DNA of 64,000 nt from Mesorhizobium australicum (GCF_900177325.1 NZ_FXBL01000004.1:3100001-3164000); one strand, 5' to 3'; counted from the first letter of the stretch, positions 1 to 8,734 are shown. Numbers and translations: made by a program. Notes: generated from the letters alone by a model not told the origin.

Positions 1-2280
1 AAGGTCATGGTTGCCGGCTGGAGCGAGGGCTCGCTGGACCGACTGACGCAGATCCTCGACGACCACGGCCTCGGCAACATGGAGCGCGTCGCCTCGTTGG
101 CCGGGCTGGAGGCGTTGTCGCGCGACAAGGTCGGCCTTGCCGTCCTGCCGCTGGAGCATGGATTCGAGACCGAAAAGCTGGTCGTCGTCGCCGAACAGGA
201 TCTTCTCGGCGACCGGCTGGTGCGCCGGGCGCGGAAGAAGCGCGCCGCCGACTTCATTTCGGAGGCAGGATCGCTGTCGACGGGCGACATCGTCGTCCAC
301 CAGGACCACGGCATCGGCCGCTTCATCGGCCTGAAGACGATCGAGGCAGCGGGCGCACCGCACGACTGTCTCGAGATCCATTACGCGGGCGATGGGCGGC
401 TGTTCCTGCCGGTCGAAAACATCGAGCTTCTGTCGCGCTTCGGCTCGGACAATGCCGAGGTGGCGCTCGACCGGCTGGGCGGCGGGGCCTGGCAATCGCG
501 CAAGGCGAAGCTGAAGAAGAAGCTGCTCGAAATGGCCGGGCAGCTCATCCGCATCGCCGCCGAGCGCAAGATGCGCGGTGCGCCGTCGCTGGTGCCGGCC
601 GACGGGCTCTATGGCGAGTTCGCCGCCCGCTTCCCCTATGACGAGACCGATGACCAGCAGAACGCGATCGACGCGGTGCTGGACGACCTGTCGCTCGGCC
701 GGCCGATGGACCGGCTGATCTGCGGCGACGTCGGCTTTGGAAAAACAGAAGTTGCCCTCCGCGCGGCCTTCGTAGCGGCCATGGAGGGCTTCCAGGTCGC
801 GGTCGTGGTGCCCACCACGCTGCTCTCGCGCCAGCACTTCAAGACCTTCTCCGAGCGCTTCAAGGGTCTGCCGGTGCGTGTGCGCCAGGCGTCAAGGCTG
901 GTGACGGCGAAGGAACTCTCGGAGACGAAGAACGGGCTTGCCGACGGCACGGTCGACATCGTCGTCGGAACGCATGCCCTGCTGGGCTCCTCGATCAAGT
1001 TCAAGAACCTCGGCCTTTTGATCATCGACGAGGAGCAGCACTTCGGCGTCAAGCACAAGGAGCGGCTGAAGGAGCTGAAGAGCGACGTGCACGTGCTGAC
1101 GCTGTCGGCAACGCCTATCCCGCGCACGCTGCAACTGGCGCTCACCGGCGTGCGGGAACTCTCGCTTATCGCCACGCCGCCGGTCGACCGCATGGCGGTG
1201 CGCACCTTCATCTCGCCCTTCGATCCGCTGGTGATCCGCGAGACGTTGCTGCGCGAGCGCTATCGCGGCGGACAGAGCTTCTACGTCGTGCCGCGCATCA
1301 GCGATCTAAAGGAAATCCATGATTTCCTTCGCGAAACCGTTCCTGAACTGAAGGTCGCCACCGCCAACGGGCAGATGCCGGCCGGCGAGCTGGACGACAT
1401 CATGAACGCCTTCTACGACGGCCAGTACGACGTGCTGCTCTCGACCACGATCGTCGAATCCGGCCTCGACATCCCGTCGGCCAACACGATGATCGTGCAT
1501 CGCGCCGACATGTTCGGCCTGGCGCAGCTCTACCAGTTGCGCGGGCGGGTAGGGCGCTCCAAGGTCCGCGCCTATGCGTTGTTCACCCTGCCGGCGAACC
1601 GGAAGCTCACGGAGACCGCCGACCGGCGTCTGAAGGTACTGCAATCGCTGGATACGCTGGGCGCCGGCTTCCAGCTGGCCAGCCACGATCTCGACATTCG
1701 CGGCGCGGGCAACCTGCTGGGCGAGGAACAGTCGGGCCACATCAAGGAGGTCGGCTTCGAGCTCTACCAGCAGATGCTGGAGGAAGCCGTCGCCGAGGTG
1801 AAGGGCGAGCCTGAAGCGACAGACGGCACCTGGTCGCCGCAGATCACCATCGGCACCGCGGTAATGATCCCTGAAAGCTACGTCGCCGACCTGCAACTGC
1901 GTCTCGGCCTCTATCGTCGCATCGCGGATCTCGACACGCCGGAGGAGATCGACGCTTTCGGCGCCGAACTCATCGACCGCTTCGGGCCGCTGCCAGACGA
2001 GGTGCAGCACCTGTTGAAGATCGTCTACATCAAGGCGCTGTGCCGCAAGGCCAATGTCGAAAAGCTGGATGCCGGGCCGAAGGGCGTCGTCGTCCAGTTC
2101 CGCGACAAGACCTTCGCCAACCCGGCCGGGCTGGTGAAGATGATCGCGGAGCAGGGCTCGCTGGCGAAGATCCGCGGCGACCAGAGCGTGGTGTTCATCC
2201 GCGACTGGCCGACGCCGGCGAAGCGGCTGCAGGGCTCGGCGGTGGTGATCACGCAGCTGGCGCGGCTGGCCGCGGGATGA
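1..2280 (+). CDS. mfd: Transcription-repair coupling factor Mfd (5'-truncated by window edge)
   Basis: C-terminal part of Mfd, the ATP-driven translocase that removes stalled RNA polymerase from damaged template and recruits UvrA. The frame is open from base 1, so the N-terminal UvrB-like modules lie outside the window; about 759 codons of the family's usual roughly 1,150 are present. Visible in order are the RNA-polymerase-interacting region (HQDHGIGRF near base 300), the RecG-like motor with Walker A GDVGFGKTE near 725, the DEEQ box at 1027, VESGLDIP near 1455 and QLRGRVGRS near 1535, and then the C-terminal D7 region. The stop is TGA at 2278-2280. It faces the following gene tail to tail with a gap of about 37 bases. 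The identification is secure. Confidence 0.97.
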   Translation, partial: KVMVAGWSEGSLDRLTQILDDHGLGNMERVASLAGLEALSRDKVGLAVLPLEHGFETEKLVVVAEQDLLGDRLVRRARKKRAADFISEAGSLSTGDIVVHQDHGIGRFIGLKTIEAAGAPHDCLEIHYAGDGRLFLPVENIELLSRFGSDNAEVALDRLGGGAWQSRKAKLKKKLLEMAGQLIRIAAERKMRGAPSLVPADGLYGEFAARFPYDETDDQQNAIDAVLDDLSLGRPMDRLICGDVGFGKTEVALRAAFVAAMEGFQVAVVVPTTLLSRQHFKTFSERFKGLPVRVRQASRLVTAKELSETKNGLADGTVDIVVGTHALLGSSIKFKNLGLLIIDEEQHFGVKHKERLKELKSDVHVLTLSATPIPRTLQLALTGVRELSLIATPPVDRMAVRTFISPFDPLVIRETLLRERYRGGQSFYVVPRISDLKEIHDFLRETVPELKVATANGQMPAGELDDIMNAFYDGQYDVLLSTTIVESGLDIPSANTMIVHRADMFGLAQLYQLRGRVGRSKVRAYALFTLPANRKLTETADRRLKVLQSLDTLGAGFQLASHDLDIRGAGNLLGEEQSGHIKEVGFELYQQMLEEAVAEVKGEPEATDGTWSPQITIGTAVMIPESYVADLQLRLGLYRRIADLDTPEEIDAFGAELIDRFGPLPDEVQHLLKIVYIKALCRKANVEKLDAGPKGVVVQFRDKTFANPAGLVKMIAEQGSLAKIRGDQSVVFIRDWPTPAKRLQGSAVVITQLARLAAG

Positions 2281-2317
2281 GTCGACTGGTCATATTGAGG
2301 CCGTCTGCCACCGACAA

Positions 2318-3547
2318 TTATTTGATCCCGCTGTCGACGCCATGCTTGAGGCTAACAGGTCCAACGCGATTCTTTAGCCAGCATTCCCGCTTCTTTCGAA
2401 CGTACGAAAACGCGCGGCAGAGATTATCGATCTCACATTCCAAGTAACAGGTTATGAAGTCGGTCTTCAGTCGCCGATAGTCGCTTCCAGGAATATCTTT
2501 TCCTGATCCGATGACGAAGGTCGAGAGCTTCATCTCCGCGCTCAGTTCGTCGACTACCATCGCGTAGGCGTCAGCGTTCTGAACTAAGAGCTTGGCATCA
2601 TCTTTCAGAAAACAAAATCGTTCGCGCTTGTTGTAAGTGATCGCGCTACATCTACTATCGTCGACACAGGCTTGCTTGCACTGCTGAAGTCCGACGTTCC
2701 GAAGCGTTGCGTAGTCGAAGCCAACAACATCGTGTCCGTCCAATGTGCTGAACTTTCGCGAAGCGCGATACGGTTCAGGTAAAGGAACCGTCGTAGAAGT
2801 GGTGGACTCGCTACCTTTTTGCCCAGTCCCTCCTCCATAGCAAACGATCTGAAGGATGGCTGGCTGCAACCGTTCGGCTAGATCTGCAGTCGTAAGTTCG
2901 ACGCTCGCCGTGGAAGCAACTTCAAACTCAATAGATCTGCTTTCGAGGAACGTCTGCAACAAGGTCGCACGGATCGCGAAGTTCACATTCTGGGGCAGCG
3001 CGCCACCACCTGCCTCGGGCCTCAGAGTGGCGGTTGTTACTCCGAGCAGCGCACCTTTGCGATCAACAATGGGTCCGCCCGAGTTACCCGGCTGAATGGG
3101 CGTCGATATCTGCAAGTAACGGGTATCGTCACCCAATCCCATTAATGAATTCACATTGCCTGTAGTAATCTTTACCGATGAAGAAAGAACAGAAGCGAGC
3201 GGATAGCCGAACGCGGCGATGTCCTCGCCCAGACGAGCGCCCGACGGCCTGATGGCAATTACAGTTGTCGATTTAGCGTTGATCCGAATCGCCGCCAGAT
3301 CGTTGCCAACATCCAGTTTCACTTCGGATATGCGAGAACCATCCCCGGTGGTTATGCGTGAGCAATCTCGGATGACATGGGCATTAGTGACTGCCCAACC
3401 GTCAGAATTCACGAAGAAGGCCGTACCCGATCCAACAGGCTCTTCCGCGTGCGTAGCTATGGCCATAAACCAAAGCATAAACAAAGCTGAGCAAAGCCGT
3501 AAACACTTCGAACTTCGCAACGTACTCACCTGCCGAACGCATAACAC
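2318..3547 (-). CDS. Exported trypsin-like (S1C/HtrA-type) serine protease with two PAN/Apple-like repeats
   Basis: A 409-residue protein. It begins with a basic then hydrophobic segment ending in ATHA (residues about 11-34), which reads as a signal peptide. Residues about 38-205 form a trypsin-fold protease with the triad H57 (TNAHV), D83 (GNDLA) and S156 (PGNSGGP), as in HtrA/Deg proteases, but no PDZ domain follows. After a Ser/Thr linker (about 245-255) come two repeats with the same cysteine spacing, C-x3-C-x5-C-x11-C (C290/294/300/312 and C367/371/377/389), as in PAN/Apple modules that bind protein or carbohydrate. The proposed start is GTG with no clear ribosome site, so the start is uncertain. 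The DNA is visibly more AT-rich than its neighbours and the gene stands alone, which suggests acquisition. The substrate is unknown. Confidence 0.82.
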   Translation of the reverse strand: MLCVRQVSTLRSSKCLRLCSALFMLWFMAIATHAEEPVGSGTAFFVNSDGWAVTNAHVIRDCSRITTGDGSRISEVKLDVGNDLAAIRINAKSTTVIAIRPSGARLGEDIAAFGYPLASVLSSSVKITTGNVNSLMGLGDDTRYLQISTPIQPGNSGGPIVDRKGALLGVTTATLRPEAGGGALPQNVNFAIRATLLQTFLESRSIEFEVASTASVELTTADLAERLQPAILQIVCYGGGTGQKGSESTTSTTVPLPEPYRASRKFSTLDGHDVVGFDYATLRNVGLQQCKQACVDDSRCSAITYNKRERFCFLKDDAKLLVQNADAYAMVVDELSAEMKLSTFVIGSGKDIPGSDYRRLKTDFITCYLECEIDNLCRAFSYVRKKRECWLKNRVGPVSLKHGVDSGIK

Positions 3548-3675
3548 GCACCAGTAAGCGCTACTTTTTGCAGGAATCCAACCTGTGACGAACTAGTGCG
3601 AAGGTTGAAGGGACGGTAAGCAGCATACGCTGCTGAGGATCAACTGCCTTCGGTAACCTCCCGTCGTTCGCTGGC

Positions 3676-3702
3676 ATTCATCGTGCTACTGGCACGATGA
3701 AT
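3676..3702. terminator. Perfect 11-bp inverted repeat (hairpin), possible terminator
   Basis: ATTCATCGTGC, then TACTG, then GCACGATGAAT: a perfect 11-bp stem with a 5-base loop, 21 bases beyond the stop codon of the minus-strand DsbA-family gene. No long T-run follows on either strand. It could be an intrinsic terminator for that gene, an mRNA 3'-end stabiliser or a dispersed palindromic repeat. The structure is certain; its role is inferred. Confidence 0.5.
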
Positions 3703-3722
3703 TCGTTTCGCGAACCGGCCGC

Positions 3723-4400
3723 TTATTCCGCCGCGAGCTGCCCGCTCGCCTTCATCTCCGCCACCTGCCGGATCGCGTCCGCCAGCACGGCGGTGTCCTG
3801 CGCGCCCATGACGGCGTATTTGCCCTCGAGGAGGAAGCAGGGCACGCCGGTGACGCCCATGCGCTGGGCCTGTTCGATCTCGGCCTGCACGGCGTCCTTG
3901 TCGGCGTCGGAGGCGAGCAGTGAGGTCACGAGCGCTTCGTCCATGCCGTTCTCGGCGGCGATGCGCGTGAGCTCGGCCTTGTTGCCGATATAGTCGCCCT
4001 TCTCGAAATTGGCCGCGAACAGCGCCTTCACCACACGGTTCTGCACGCCTTCGCCGGCCGAGGCCGCCCAGCGGATGACACGGTGGGCGTCGAGCGTGTT
4101 GGCGGCGATCCGGATGTCCTCGAAGTGGAAGTCGATGCCTTCCGCCGCGCCCAGCGGCACGATCCGGTCGTGGATCTGCTTCAGCTTCTCCTCGGAGCCG
4201 AACTTGGCGAGCATGTACTGCCTGCGGTCCTTGCCCTCCGGCGGGATGGTCGGGTCGAGCTGGTAGGGCCGCCAGTGCACGTCGACCTCGACGTTCGGCA
4301 GCGCGGCCACGGCCTTCTCAAGCCGCTTCTGGCCGATGTAGCACCAGGGGCAGACGACATCCGAAATGACGTCGACGCTGATCGTCTGTTTGTCGCTCAT
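3723..4400 (-). CDS. DsbA family oxidoreductase (FrnE/HCCA isomerase-like)
   Basis: A 225-residue thioredoxin-fold protein of the FrnE/2-hydroxychromene-2-carboxylate isomerase branch of the DsbA family. The redox motif C-P-W-C is near residues 18-21 (VVCPWCYIG), an alpha-helical insertion spans about 60-170, and the fold closes with GVTGVPCFLLEGKYAVMGAQ, which contains the cis-proline G-V-P typical of thioredoxin folds. No signal peptide is visible, so it is probably cytoplasmic, as FrnE is. It begins 18 bases downstream of the oligopeptide-binding protein on the same strand, so the two are likely co-transcribed. The exact reaction cannot be read from sequence; thiol-disulfide oxidoreductase or isomerase is the safest statement. 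Confidence 0.9.
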   Translation of the reverse strand: MSDKQTISVDVISDVVCPWCYIGQKRLEKAVAALPNVEVDVHWRPYQLDPTIPPEGKDRRQYMLAKFGSEEKLKQIHDRIVPLGAAEGIDFHFEDIRIAANTLDAHRVIRWAASAGEGVQNRVVKALFAANFEKGDYIGNKAELTRIAAENGMDEALVTSLLASDADKDAVQAEIEQAQRMGVTGVPCFLLEGKYAVMGAQDTAVLADAIRQVAEMKASGQLAAE

Positions 4401-4418
4401 GGCCGTTCCTTTCCGGAA

Positions 4419-6212
4419 TCAGGGTTGCCGCCACCAGGTCGTCAGCTGGTATCCGGTCAGGGGTGTCGTGTCGGGCCGGCCGATATGGTTCCAGCGCGCG
4501 ACCCATTGCTCTGGCTGATGATAGAGCGGCACCACCCAGGCGCCACTCAACAAAACGCGATCATAGGCGCGCACGGCGTCCTCGAAGGCCGGCCGGTCGC
4601 GCGCATTGAGCAACGCGTCGATCATCGCATCGACCGCGGGCTCGCCCACGCCGGCATAGTTCATCGAGCCTTGCGCGTCCTTCGAGGCACTGCCCCAGCG
4701 GCCGACCTGCTCGACGCCGGGCGACAGCGACGAGGGATAATAGTTCAGGATCGCGTCGAAATCGCGCGAAATCAGCCGCTGCTGGTACTGCGCATCGTCA
4801 ACCGAGCGTATGTCGAGCCGGATGCCAAGCAGCGCCAGCGTGCGCTGCCAGGCGAGGGCGACCGGCTCGCCTCCCTTGCTCTTCAGCATGATCTCGAAGG
4901 CCACCGGCTCGCCCGATGGCGACACCATCGTGGAGCCCTGGCGCTTGTAGCCTGCCGCGACGAGGATGTCGTAAGCCCTCTTCACGAAGGCCCGGTCGCG
5001 GCCGGACCCGTCGGAGACCGGCGGCTTCCAGGTGCCGGCGAGGATGTCGGGATCGACGGCGTCGGGGAAAGGAGCGAGCAGGGCCTTTTCTCCCTCGCTC
5101 GCCGGCGTGCCGAAGGAGGACAGCGAGGAGTTGTCGTAGAAACTCTTGGTACGGGTGAAGGAGTTGCCGAACAGGTTGGCGTTCACCCACTCGAAATCGA
5201 GCAGGTCTGCCAGAGCGCGCCGGAGCTGTTTGTCCTGGAGAACCGGCCGGCGCGAATTCAGCACGAAGCCGAGCATGCCCGACGGCACGCCGCTCCTGAA
5301 CGTGTCCTTGATCACCTTGCCTTCGGCCACGGCCGGAAAGCCGTAGTCCTTGGCCCAGCGGCTCGAATCGGCCTCGATATGCACGTCGATCAGGCCCTTC
5401 TTGAAAGCCTCGAACATCGCATTGTCATCGCGGAAATAGTTGAGCCGGATCTCGTCGTAATTGTTGAAGCCCCGCCGCGACGGCAGGTCAGTGGCCCAGT
5501 AGTCCGGATTGCGCTTGAGCACGAGCAGCTCGCCCGGACGCACGGACGAGATCACATAGGGACCGGAGCCGATCAGCGGCTTGAGCGAGGATCTTGCGAA
5601 ATTCTCGGCGTCCGTGGCGTGCTTCGGCAGGATCGGCCAGAGCGAGAGGATGAGGGGCAGTTCGCGGTCCGGCGCGACGAAGGTCAGGCGGACACCGTTC
5701 GGCGCGACCTTCTCCATCGTCGCGATCTTCTTGACCGTGGTGGCGTAGCGCGGCCAGCCTTTGTCGCGCAGCAGTTCGAGGCTGAAAATCACGTCGTCGG
5801 GCGTCACGGGCTGCCCGTCGGAGAATTTCGCCCGTTCGTCGAGCTGGAACTCGACGAAGCTCCGCGCGTCGTCGGTCTCGACGCTCTTCGCCAGGAGCGG
5901 ATACATCGAGAACGGCTCGTCGGCGGAGCGCTGCATCAGCGAATCGAAGATATTGTAGCCGCGCTGCAGGTCGACGATGCCTGAGGCGCCCTGACCCTGC
6001 ACGATGAAGGGGTTGAGGCTGTCGAACGTGCCCTGGAGCGCGTAATTGATCACGCCGCCCTTGGGTGCCTCGGGATTCGCATAGGGGAAGTGGTCGAAAT
6101 CGGCAGGCAGAGCCGGCTGGCCGTGCATTGAGAGGCCGTGCGAGGGCTGCGCGTCCGCGGCTGGCGCCAGCGCGAGCAGTGCCGCCAGGGCGAGAGAAAG
6201 TGGTCGCAACAT
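4419..6212 (-). CDS. ABC transporter periplasmic substrate-binding protein, family 5 (oligopeptide type)
   Basis: A 597-residue family 5 solute-binding protein (DppA/OppA/YejA type). The N-terminus is a clear Sec signal (residues about 1-21, ending PAADA) followed by HGLSMHGQPALP, a start typical of the YejA-like subgroup. The body has family features such as PEAPKGG, DGQPVTPDDVIFSLE and a C-terminal region ending LTGYQLTTWWRQP. It should deliver peptides or a similar ligand to an inner-membrane ABC permease, but no permease or ATPase gene lies next to it here. The only neighbour on its strand is the DsbA-family gene 18 bases downstream. The ligand cannot be assigned. Confidence 0.92.
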   Translation of the reverse strand: MLRPLSLALAALLALAPAADAQPSHGLSMHGQPALPADFDHFPYANPEAPKGGVINYALQGTFDSLNPFIVQGQGASGIVDLQRGYNIFDSLMQRSADEPFSMYPLLAKSVETDDARSFVEFQLDERAKFSDGQPVTPDDVIFSLELLRDKGWPRYATTVKKIATMEKVAPNGVRLTFVAPDRELPLILSLWPILPKHATDAENFARSSLKPLIGSGPYVISSVRPGELLVLKRNPDYWATDLPSRRGFNNYDEIRLNYFRDDNAMFEAFKKGLIDVHIEADSSRWAKDYGFPAVAEGKVIKDTFRSGVPSGMLGFVLNSRRPVLQDKQLRRALADLLDFEWVNANLFGNSFTRTKSFYDNSSLSSFGTPASEGEKALLAPFPDAVDPDILAGTWKPPVSDGSGRDRAFVKRAYDILVAAGYKRQGSTMVSPSGEPVAFEIMLKSKGGEPVALAWQRTLALLGIRLDIRSVDDAQYQQRLISRDFDAILNYYPSSLSPGVEQVGRWGSASKDAQGSMNYAGVGEPAVDAMIDALLNARDRPAFEDAVRAYDRVLLSGAWVVPLYHQPEQWVARWNHIGRPDTTPLTGYQLTTWWRQP

Positions 6213-6372
6213 CCGATCAGAGCCTCCTTGGCGCCATCCGACCTTCCGAATCGCAGACCCGGTTTAACATGCGACGGCAGGCCTTAGCCAAGCTGTCGAA
6301 AGCACCGCACACCGCGTCTTTCGCGCTGGATTCCGCGGGCCATGCGGTGTAACAGGCCCGCACAAGTCATCC

Positions 6373-6393
6373 TGTTGCCTCAATTGGGCAACA
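6373..6393. promoter_or_regulatory. 21-bp inverted repeat upstream of the ialB-like gene
   Basis: TGTTGCC-TCAATTG-GGCAACA is a perfect 7-bp inverted repeat with a 7-base spacer. It lies about 58 bases before the ATG of the IalB-like gene, in the 239-base space between divergent genes. The position fits a repressor or activator operator. No regulator gene is adjacent, and I cannot name the binding protein. Confidence 0.35.
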
Positions 6394-6451
6394 ATGAGCT
6401 TCGCAACGCTCCGCCTTGCGGGCACGATGTCGTCTGAGAGGAAACTACTTG

Positions 6452-7090
6452 ATGAGCAGCAAAGCTACTCGCATCTCGGTCATCGCGGCTGGCCTCGTCG
6501 GCCTCGCTGCAGCGAGCGTGCCTTCGGCCTACGCGCAGCAGCAGCCCGCGGCAGCCGGCCCCGGCGGCATTCCGCGCGGCTGGTTCAAGGTCTGCGGCAA
6601 GGAGCAGGACTTCGACATCTGCAACGTGCAGAACCAGGTTCTCGCCCAGACCGGTCAGATGCTGACCGCCGTGCAGCTCGCCGAGTTCAAGGGCAAGATC
6701 AACCGCCGCGCGCTGCAGGTCTCCGTTCCGGTCGGCCGCCTGCTTCCCGCCGGCGTGACAATGCAGATCGACGGCAACAAGCCGACCAAGCTCGAATTCA
6801 CCACCTGCTTCCAGGACCGCTGCGTCGCCGACGCGCCGCTCACCGACGCGATCGTCGCGGCGATGAAGAAGGGCACGGACCTGACGCTGACCACCTACAA
6901 CTTCCAGAACCAGCCGAACCCGATCAAGGTATCGCTCTCCGGCTTCACCGGCGCCTATGACGGCGAGCCGCTGCAGCAGAGCGACATGGCCGAGCGCCAG
7001 AAGGCCGCCGAGGAATACATCCAGCGCAACCAGGAGAAGCTCGCCGAGCAGCTCAAGGCCGCGCAGGAAAAGGCCAAGGCCGGCAACTGA
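6452..7090 (+). CDS. Invasion-associated locus B (IalB) family protein
   Basis: A 212-residue exported protein of the IalB family, named after a Bartonella erythrocyte-invasion factor and widespread in free-living Hyphomicrobiales. The start is ATG 6452, preceded by GAGAGGAAA as ribosome site; a longer in-frame start is less likely because it would bury the signal peptide. Residues about 1-28 form a signal peptide ending SAYAQ. The family core follows, with GWFKVCGKEQD, a paired cysteine region (CGKEQDFDIC) and TCFQDRCVADAPL, so two disulfides are likely. The last 40 residues are a charged helical tail rich in Glu, Lys and Gln. It is monocistronic, with a strong terminator 27 bases after the stop. 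The physiological role outside Bartonella is not established. Confidence 0.9.
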   Translation: MSSKATRISVIAAGLVGLAAASVPSAYAQQQPAAAGPGGIPRGWFKVCGKEQDFDICNVQNQVLAQTGQMLTAVQLAEFKGKINRRALQVSVPVGRLLPAGVTMQIDGNKPTKLEFTTCFQDRCVADAPLTDAIVAAMKKGTDLTLTTYNFQNQPNPIKVSLSGFTGAYDGEPLQQSDMAERQKAAEEYIQRNQEKLAEQLKAAQEKAKAGN

Positions 7091-7117
7091 GCTATCTCAA
7101 GCGAAGTCGAATACGCG

Positions 7118-7140
7118 ACGGGGCCTTACGGCCCCGTTTT
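7118..7140 (+). terminator. Intrinsic terminator of the ialB-like gene
   Basis: A perfect 8-bp GC-rich stem, ACGGGGCC-TTAC-GGCCCCGT, is followed by TTT and begins 27 bases after the stop codon of the IalB-like gene. It has the classical rho-independent shape. Confidence 0.85.
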
Positions 7141-7164
7141 GCTTTCTGGCCTTCCGATCATTGG

Positions 7165-7278
7165 CGTCATCCTCGGGCTTGTCCCGGGGATCTACGACCT
7201 TGCCAAGCAACTGAGAGCATTACCTGTTTCGGCAATGACCAGCGTCGGTGGATTCTCGGGACAAGCCCGAGAATGACG
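7165..7278. repeat. Intergenic inverted repeat with two 28-base arms
   Basis: The left arm (7165-7192) and the reverse complement of the right arm (7251-7278) match at 25 of 28 positions around the core CTCGGGCTTGTCCCG. The 58-base centre has no gene. Each arm also contains a short internal palindrome (CGGG...CCCG). This resembles short palindromic intergenic repeats that are abundant in rhizobial chromosomes. Only this one pair occurs in the window, so family membership is an inference. Confidence 0.65.
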
Positions 7279-7338
7279 ACCTGAGGCGACGCATCACATC
7301 TTCGGGCTGAAACGCCTGAGTGTCCGGTTTTGCCCCGC

Positions 7339-7671
7339 TCAGTGCCGCGCGGTGCGCTTGCGCTCGTAGCCGCCGCCGGGCAGGGCGTCGAACATCTCGC
7401 CCAGCTGCGCATGGCGCACGGGCTCTCCGGTGTCGTCGGGCAGCAGGTTCTGCTCCGAAACGTAGGCTACGTATTCCGTCTCGGCATTCTCGGCCAGCAG
7501 ATGGTAGAACGGCTGGTCCTTGCGCGGCCTCACCTCAGCCGGGATCGCCTGGTACCATTCCTCGGTGTTGTTGAACTCCGGATCGACGTCGAAGATGACG
7601 CCGCGGAACGGAAAGATCCGGTGCCGCACCACCTGGCCGATCTGGAATTTTGCCTGACGGATCTGCGTCAT
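7339..7671 (-). CDS. hspQ: Heat shock protein HspQ (YccV-like, hemimethylated-DNA-binding domain)
   Basis: A 110-residue protein matching the HspQ/YccV family across almost its whole length. It has KFQIGQVVRHRIFPFRGVIFD, then EEWYQ, then DQPFYHLLAEN and AYVSEQNLL. In enterobacteria HspQ modulates DnaA stability and acts as an adaptor for Lon. It is a single cytoplasmic domain without signal peptide or membrane segment. The last 15 residues are basic and variable. The gene is monocistronic and divergent from the AEC permease, with about 97 bases between them. Confidence 0.93.
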   Translation of the reverse strand: MTQIRQAKFQIGQVVRHRIFPFRGVIFDVDPEFNNTEEWYQAIPAEVRPRKDQPFYHLLAENAETEYVAYVSEQNLLPDDTGEPVRHAQLGEMFDALPGGGYERKRTARH

Positions 7672-7768
7672 CGTCTACCTCTTTGGTTCTATGTGACGCA
7701 GGAACCGCGCCGATTCAATGGCGCTGGCGCTTGACGCCCCATGACGCAGCGCGATAGCGCGGACGCCC

Positions 7769-8734
7769 ATGTATGACGTCTTCGGCCTCGTCCTGCCGTT
7801 CTTCGGACTGATCTTCCTCGGCTTCGTGGTGGCGCGGATCACGCGCCAGCCGCTGGAAGCGCTCGGATGGATGAACACGTTCATCATCTATGTGGCATTG
7901 CCGGCACTGTTCTTCCAGCTCCTGTCCAAGACGCCGATCGAGCGGCTGACCGAGTGGAGCTATATCTTCGGCGCGGTTGCGTCGACCTACATCGTCTTCA
8001 CGCTGATGTTCGGCGGTTCGTGGCTGACGGGTCGCAACATCGCCGAATCCACGATCAAGGGCCTCGCCTCCGCCTACGGCAATATCGGCTATATGGGACC
8101 GGGCCTGGCGCTGCTCGCCTTCGGCGAGGAGGCGGCGGTGCCGGTGGCGCTGATCTTCTGCTTCGAGAACATCATCCATTTCGCTATCGCGCCGATGATG
8201 ATGGCGCTGTCTGGCGGCGAGAAGCGGCCGCCGCTGGCGCTGGCCGGCGACGTGATCCGCAAGATCGCGCTGCATCCCTTCATCATCGCCACCGCCGTCG
8301 GCGTCGCGGCCGCGGCGCTGCACTATCAGGCGCCGGTGCCGGTCGACCGCCTGTTCGAGACGCTGGCGCGGGCGGCCGCACCCTGCGCTCTGTTCGCAAT
8401 GGGCGTGACGCTCGCACTGCGCCCGCTGAAGCGCGTGCCGAAGGAGCTCGGATTGATCGCGGCGCTGAAGCTCGTCGTTCACCCGGTGCTCTGCTATGTC
8501 GTGCTCTCGGCCGTGGGCGACTTCCAGCCGGTGTGGATCTACACCGCGGTGCTGCTCGCGGCACTTCCCACCGCCACCAACGTCTTCGTCATCGCGCAGC
8601 AATACGGCGTGTGGGTCGAGCGCGCCTCGGCCAGCATCCTGCTGACAACGCTGCTGTCGGTTGGCACGGTGACGGGCCTGCTCTACCTGATCAAGACCGG
8701 CGTGTTACCGCCGGACCTGTTTCCGCCAGCCTGA
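7769..8734 (+). CDS. AEC family (auxin efflux carrier-type) transporter
   Basis: A 321-residue polytopic inner-membrane protein with about ten hydrophobic segments in two halves, the AEC/bile-acid-sodium-symporter-like arrangement. Family marks include the N-terminal LPFFGLIFLGF, the Gly/Asn-rich segment SAYGNIGYMGPGLALLA around residues 93-110, and PTATNVFVIAQQYG near 268-282, corresponding to the conserved crossing motif. Members move carboxylates such as malonate and malate, and other organic anions; the substrate here is unknown. Its last 30 bases overlap the end of the convergent monooxygenase gene. Confidence 0.9.
   Translation: MYDVFGLVLPFFGLIFLGFVVARITRQPLEALGWMNTFIIYVALPALFFQLLSKTPIERLTEWSYIFGAVASTYIVFTLMFGGSWLTGRNIAESTIKGLASAYGNIGYMGPGLALLAFGEEAAVPVALIFCFENIIHFAIAPMMMALSGGEKRPPLALAGDVIRKIALHPFIIATAVGVAAAALHYQAPVPVDRLFETLARAAAPCALFAMGVTLALRPLKRVPKELGLIAALKLVVHPVLCYVVLSAVGDFQPVWIYTAVLLAALPTATNVFVIAQQYGVWVERASASILLTTLLSVGTVTGLLYLIKTGVLPPDLFPPA

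Noticed and set aside
4083..5984. Long plus-strand open frame opposite the oligopeptide-binding protein
   Set aside because: It is a shadow caused by high GC at codon third positions; the minus-strand protein has a signal peptide and family motifs, the plus frame has none.
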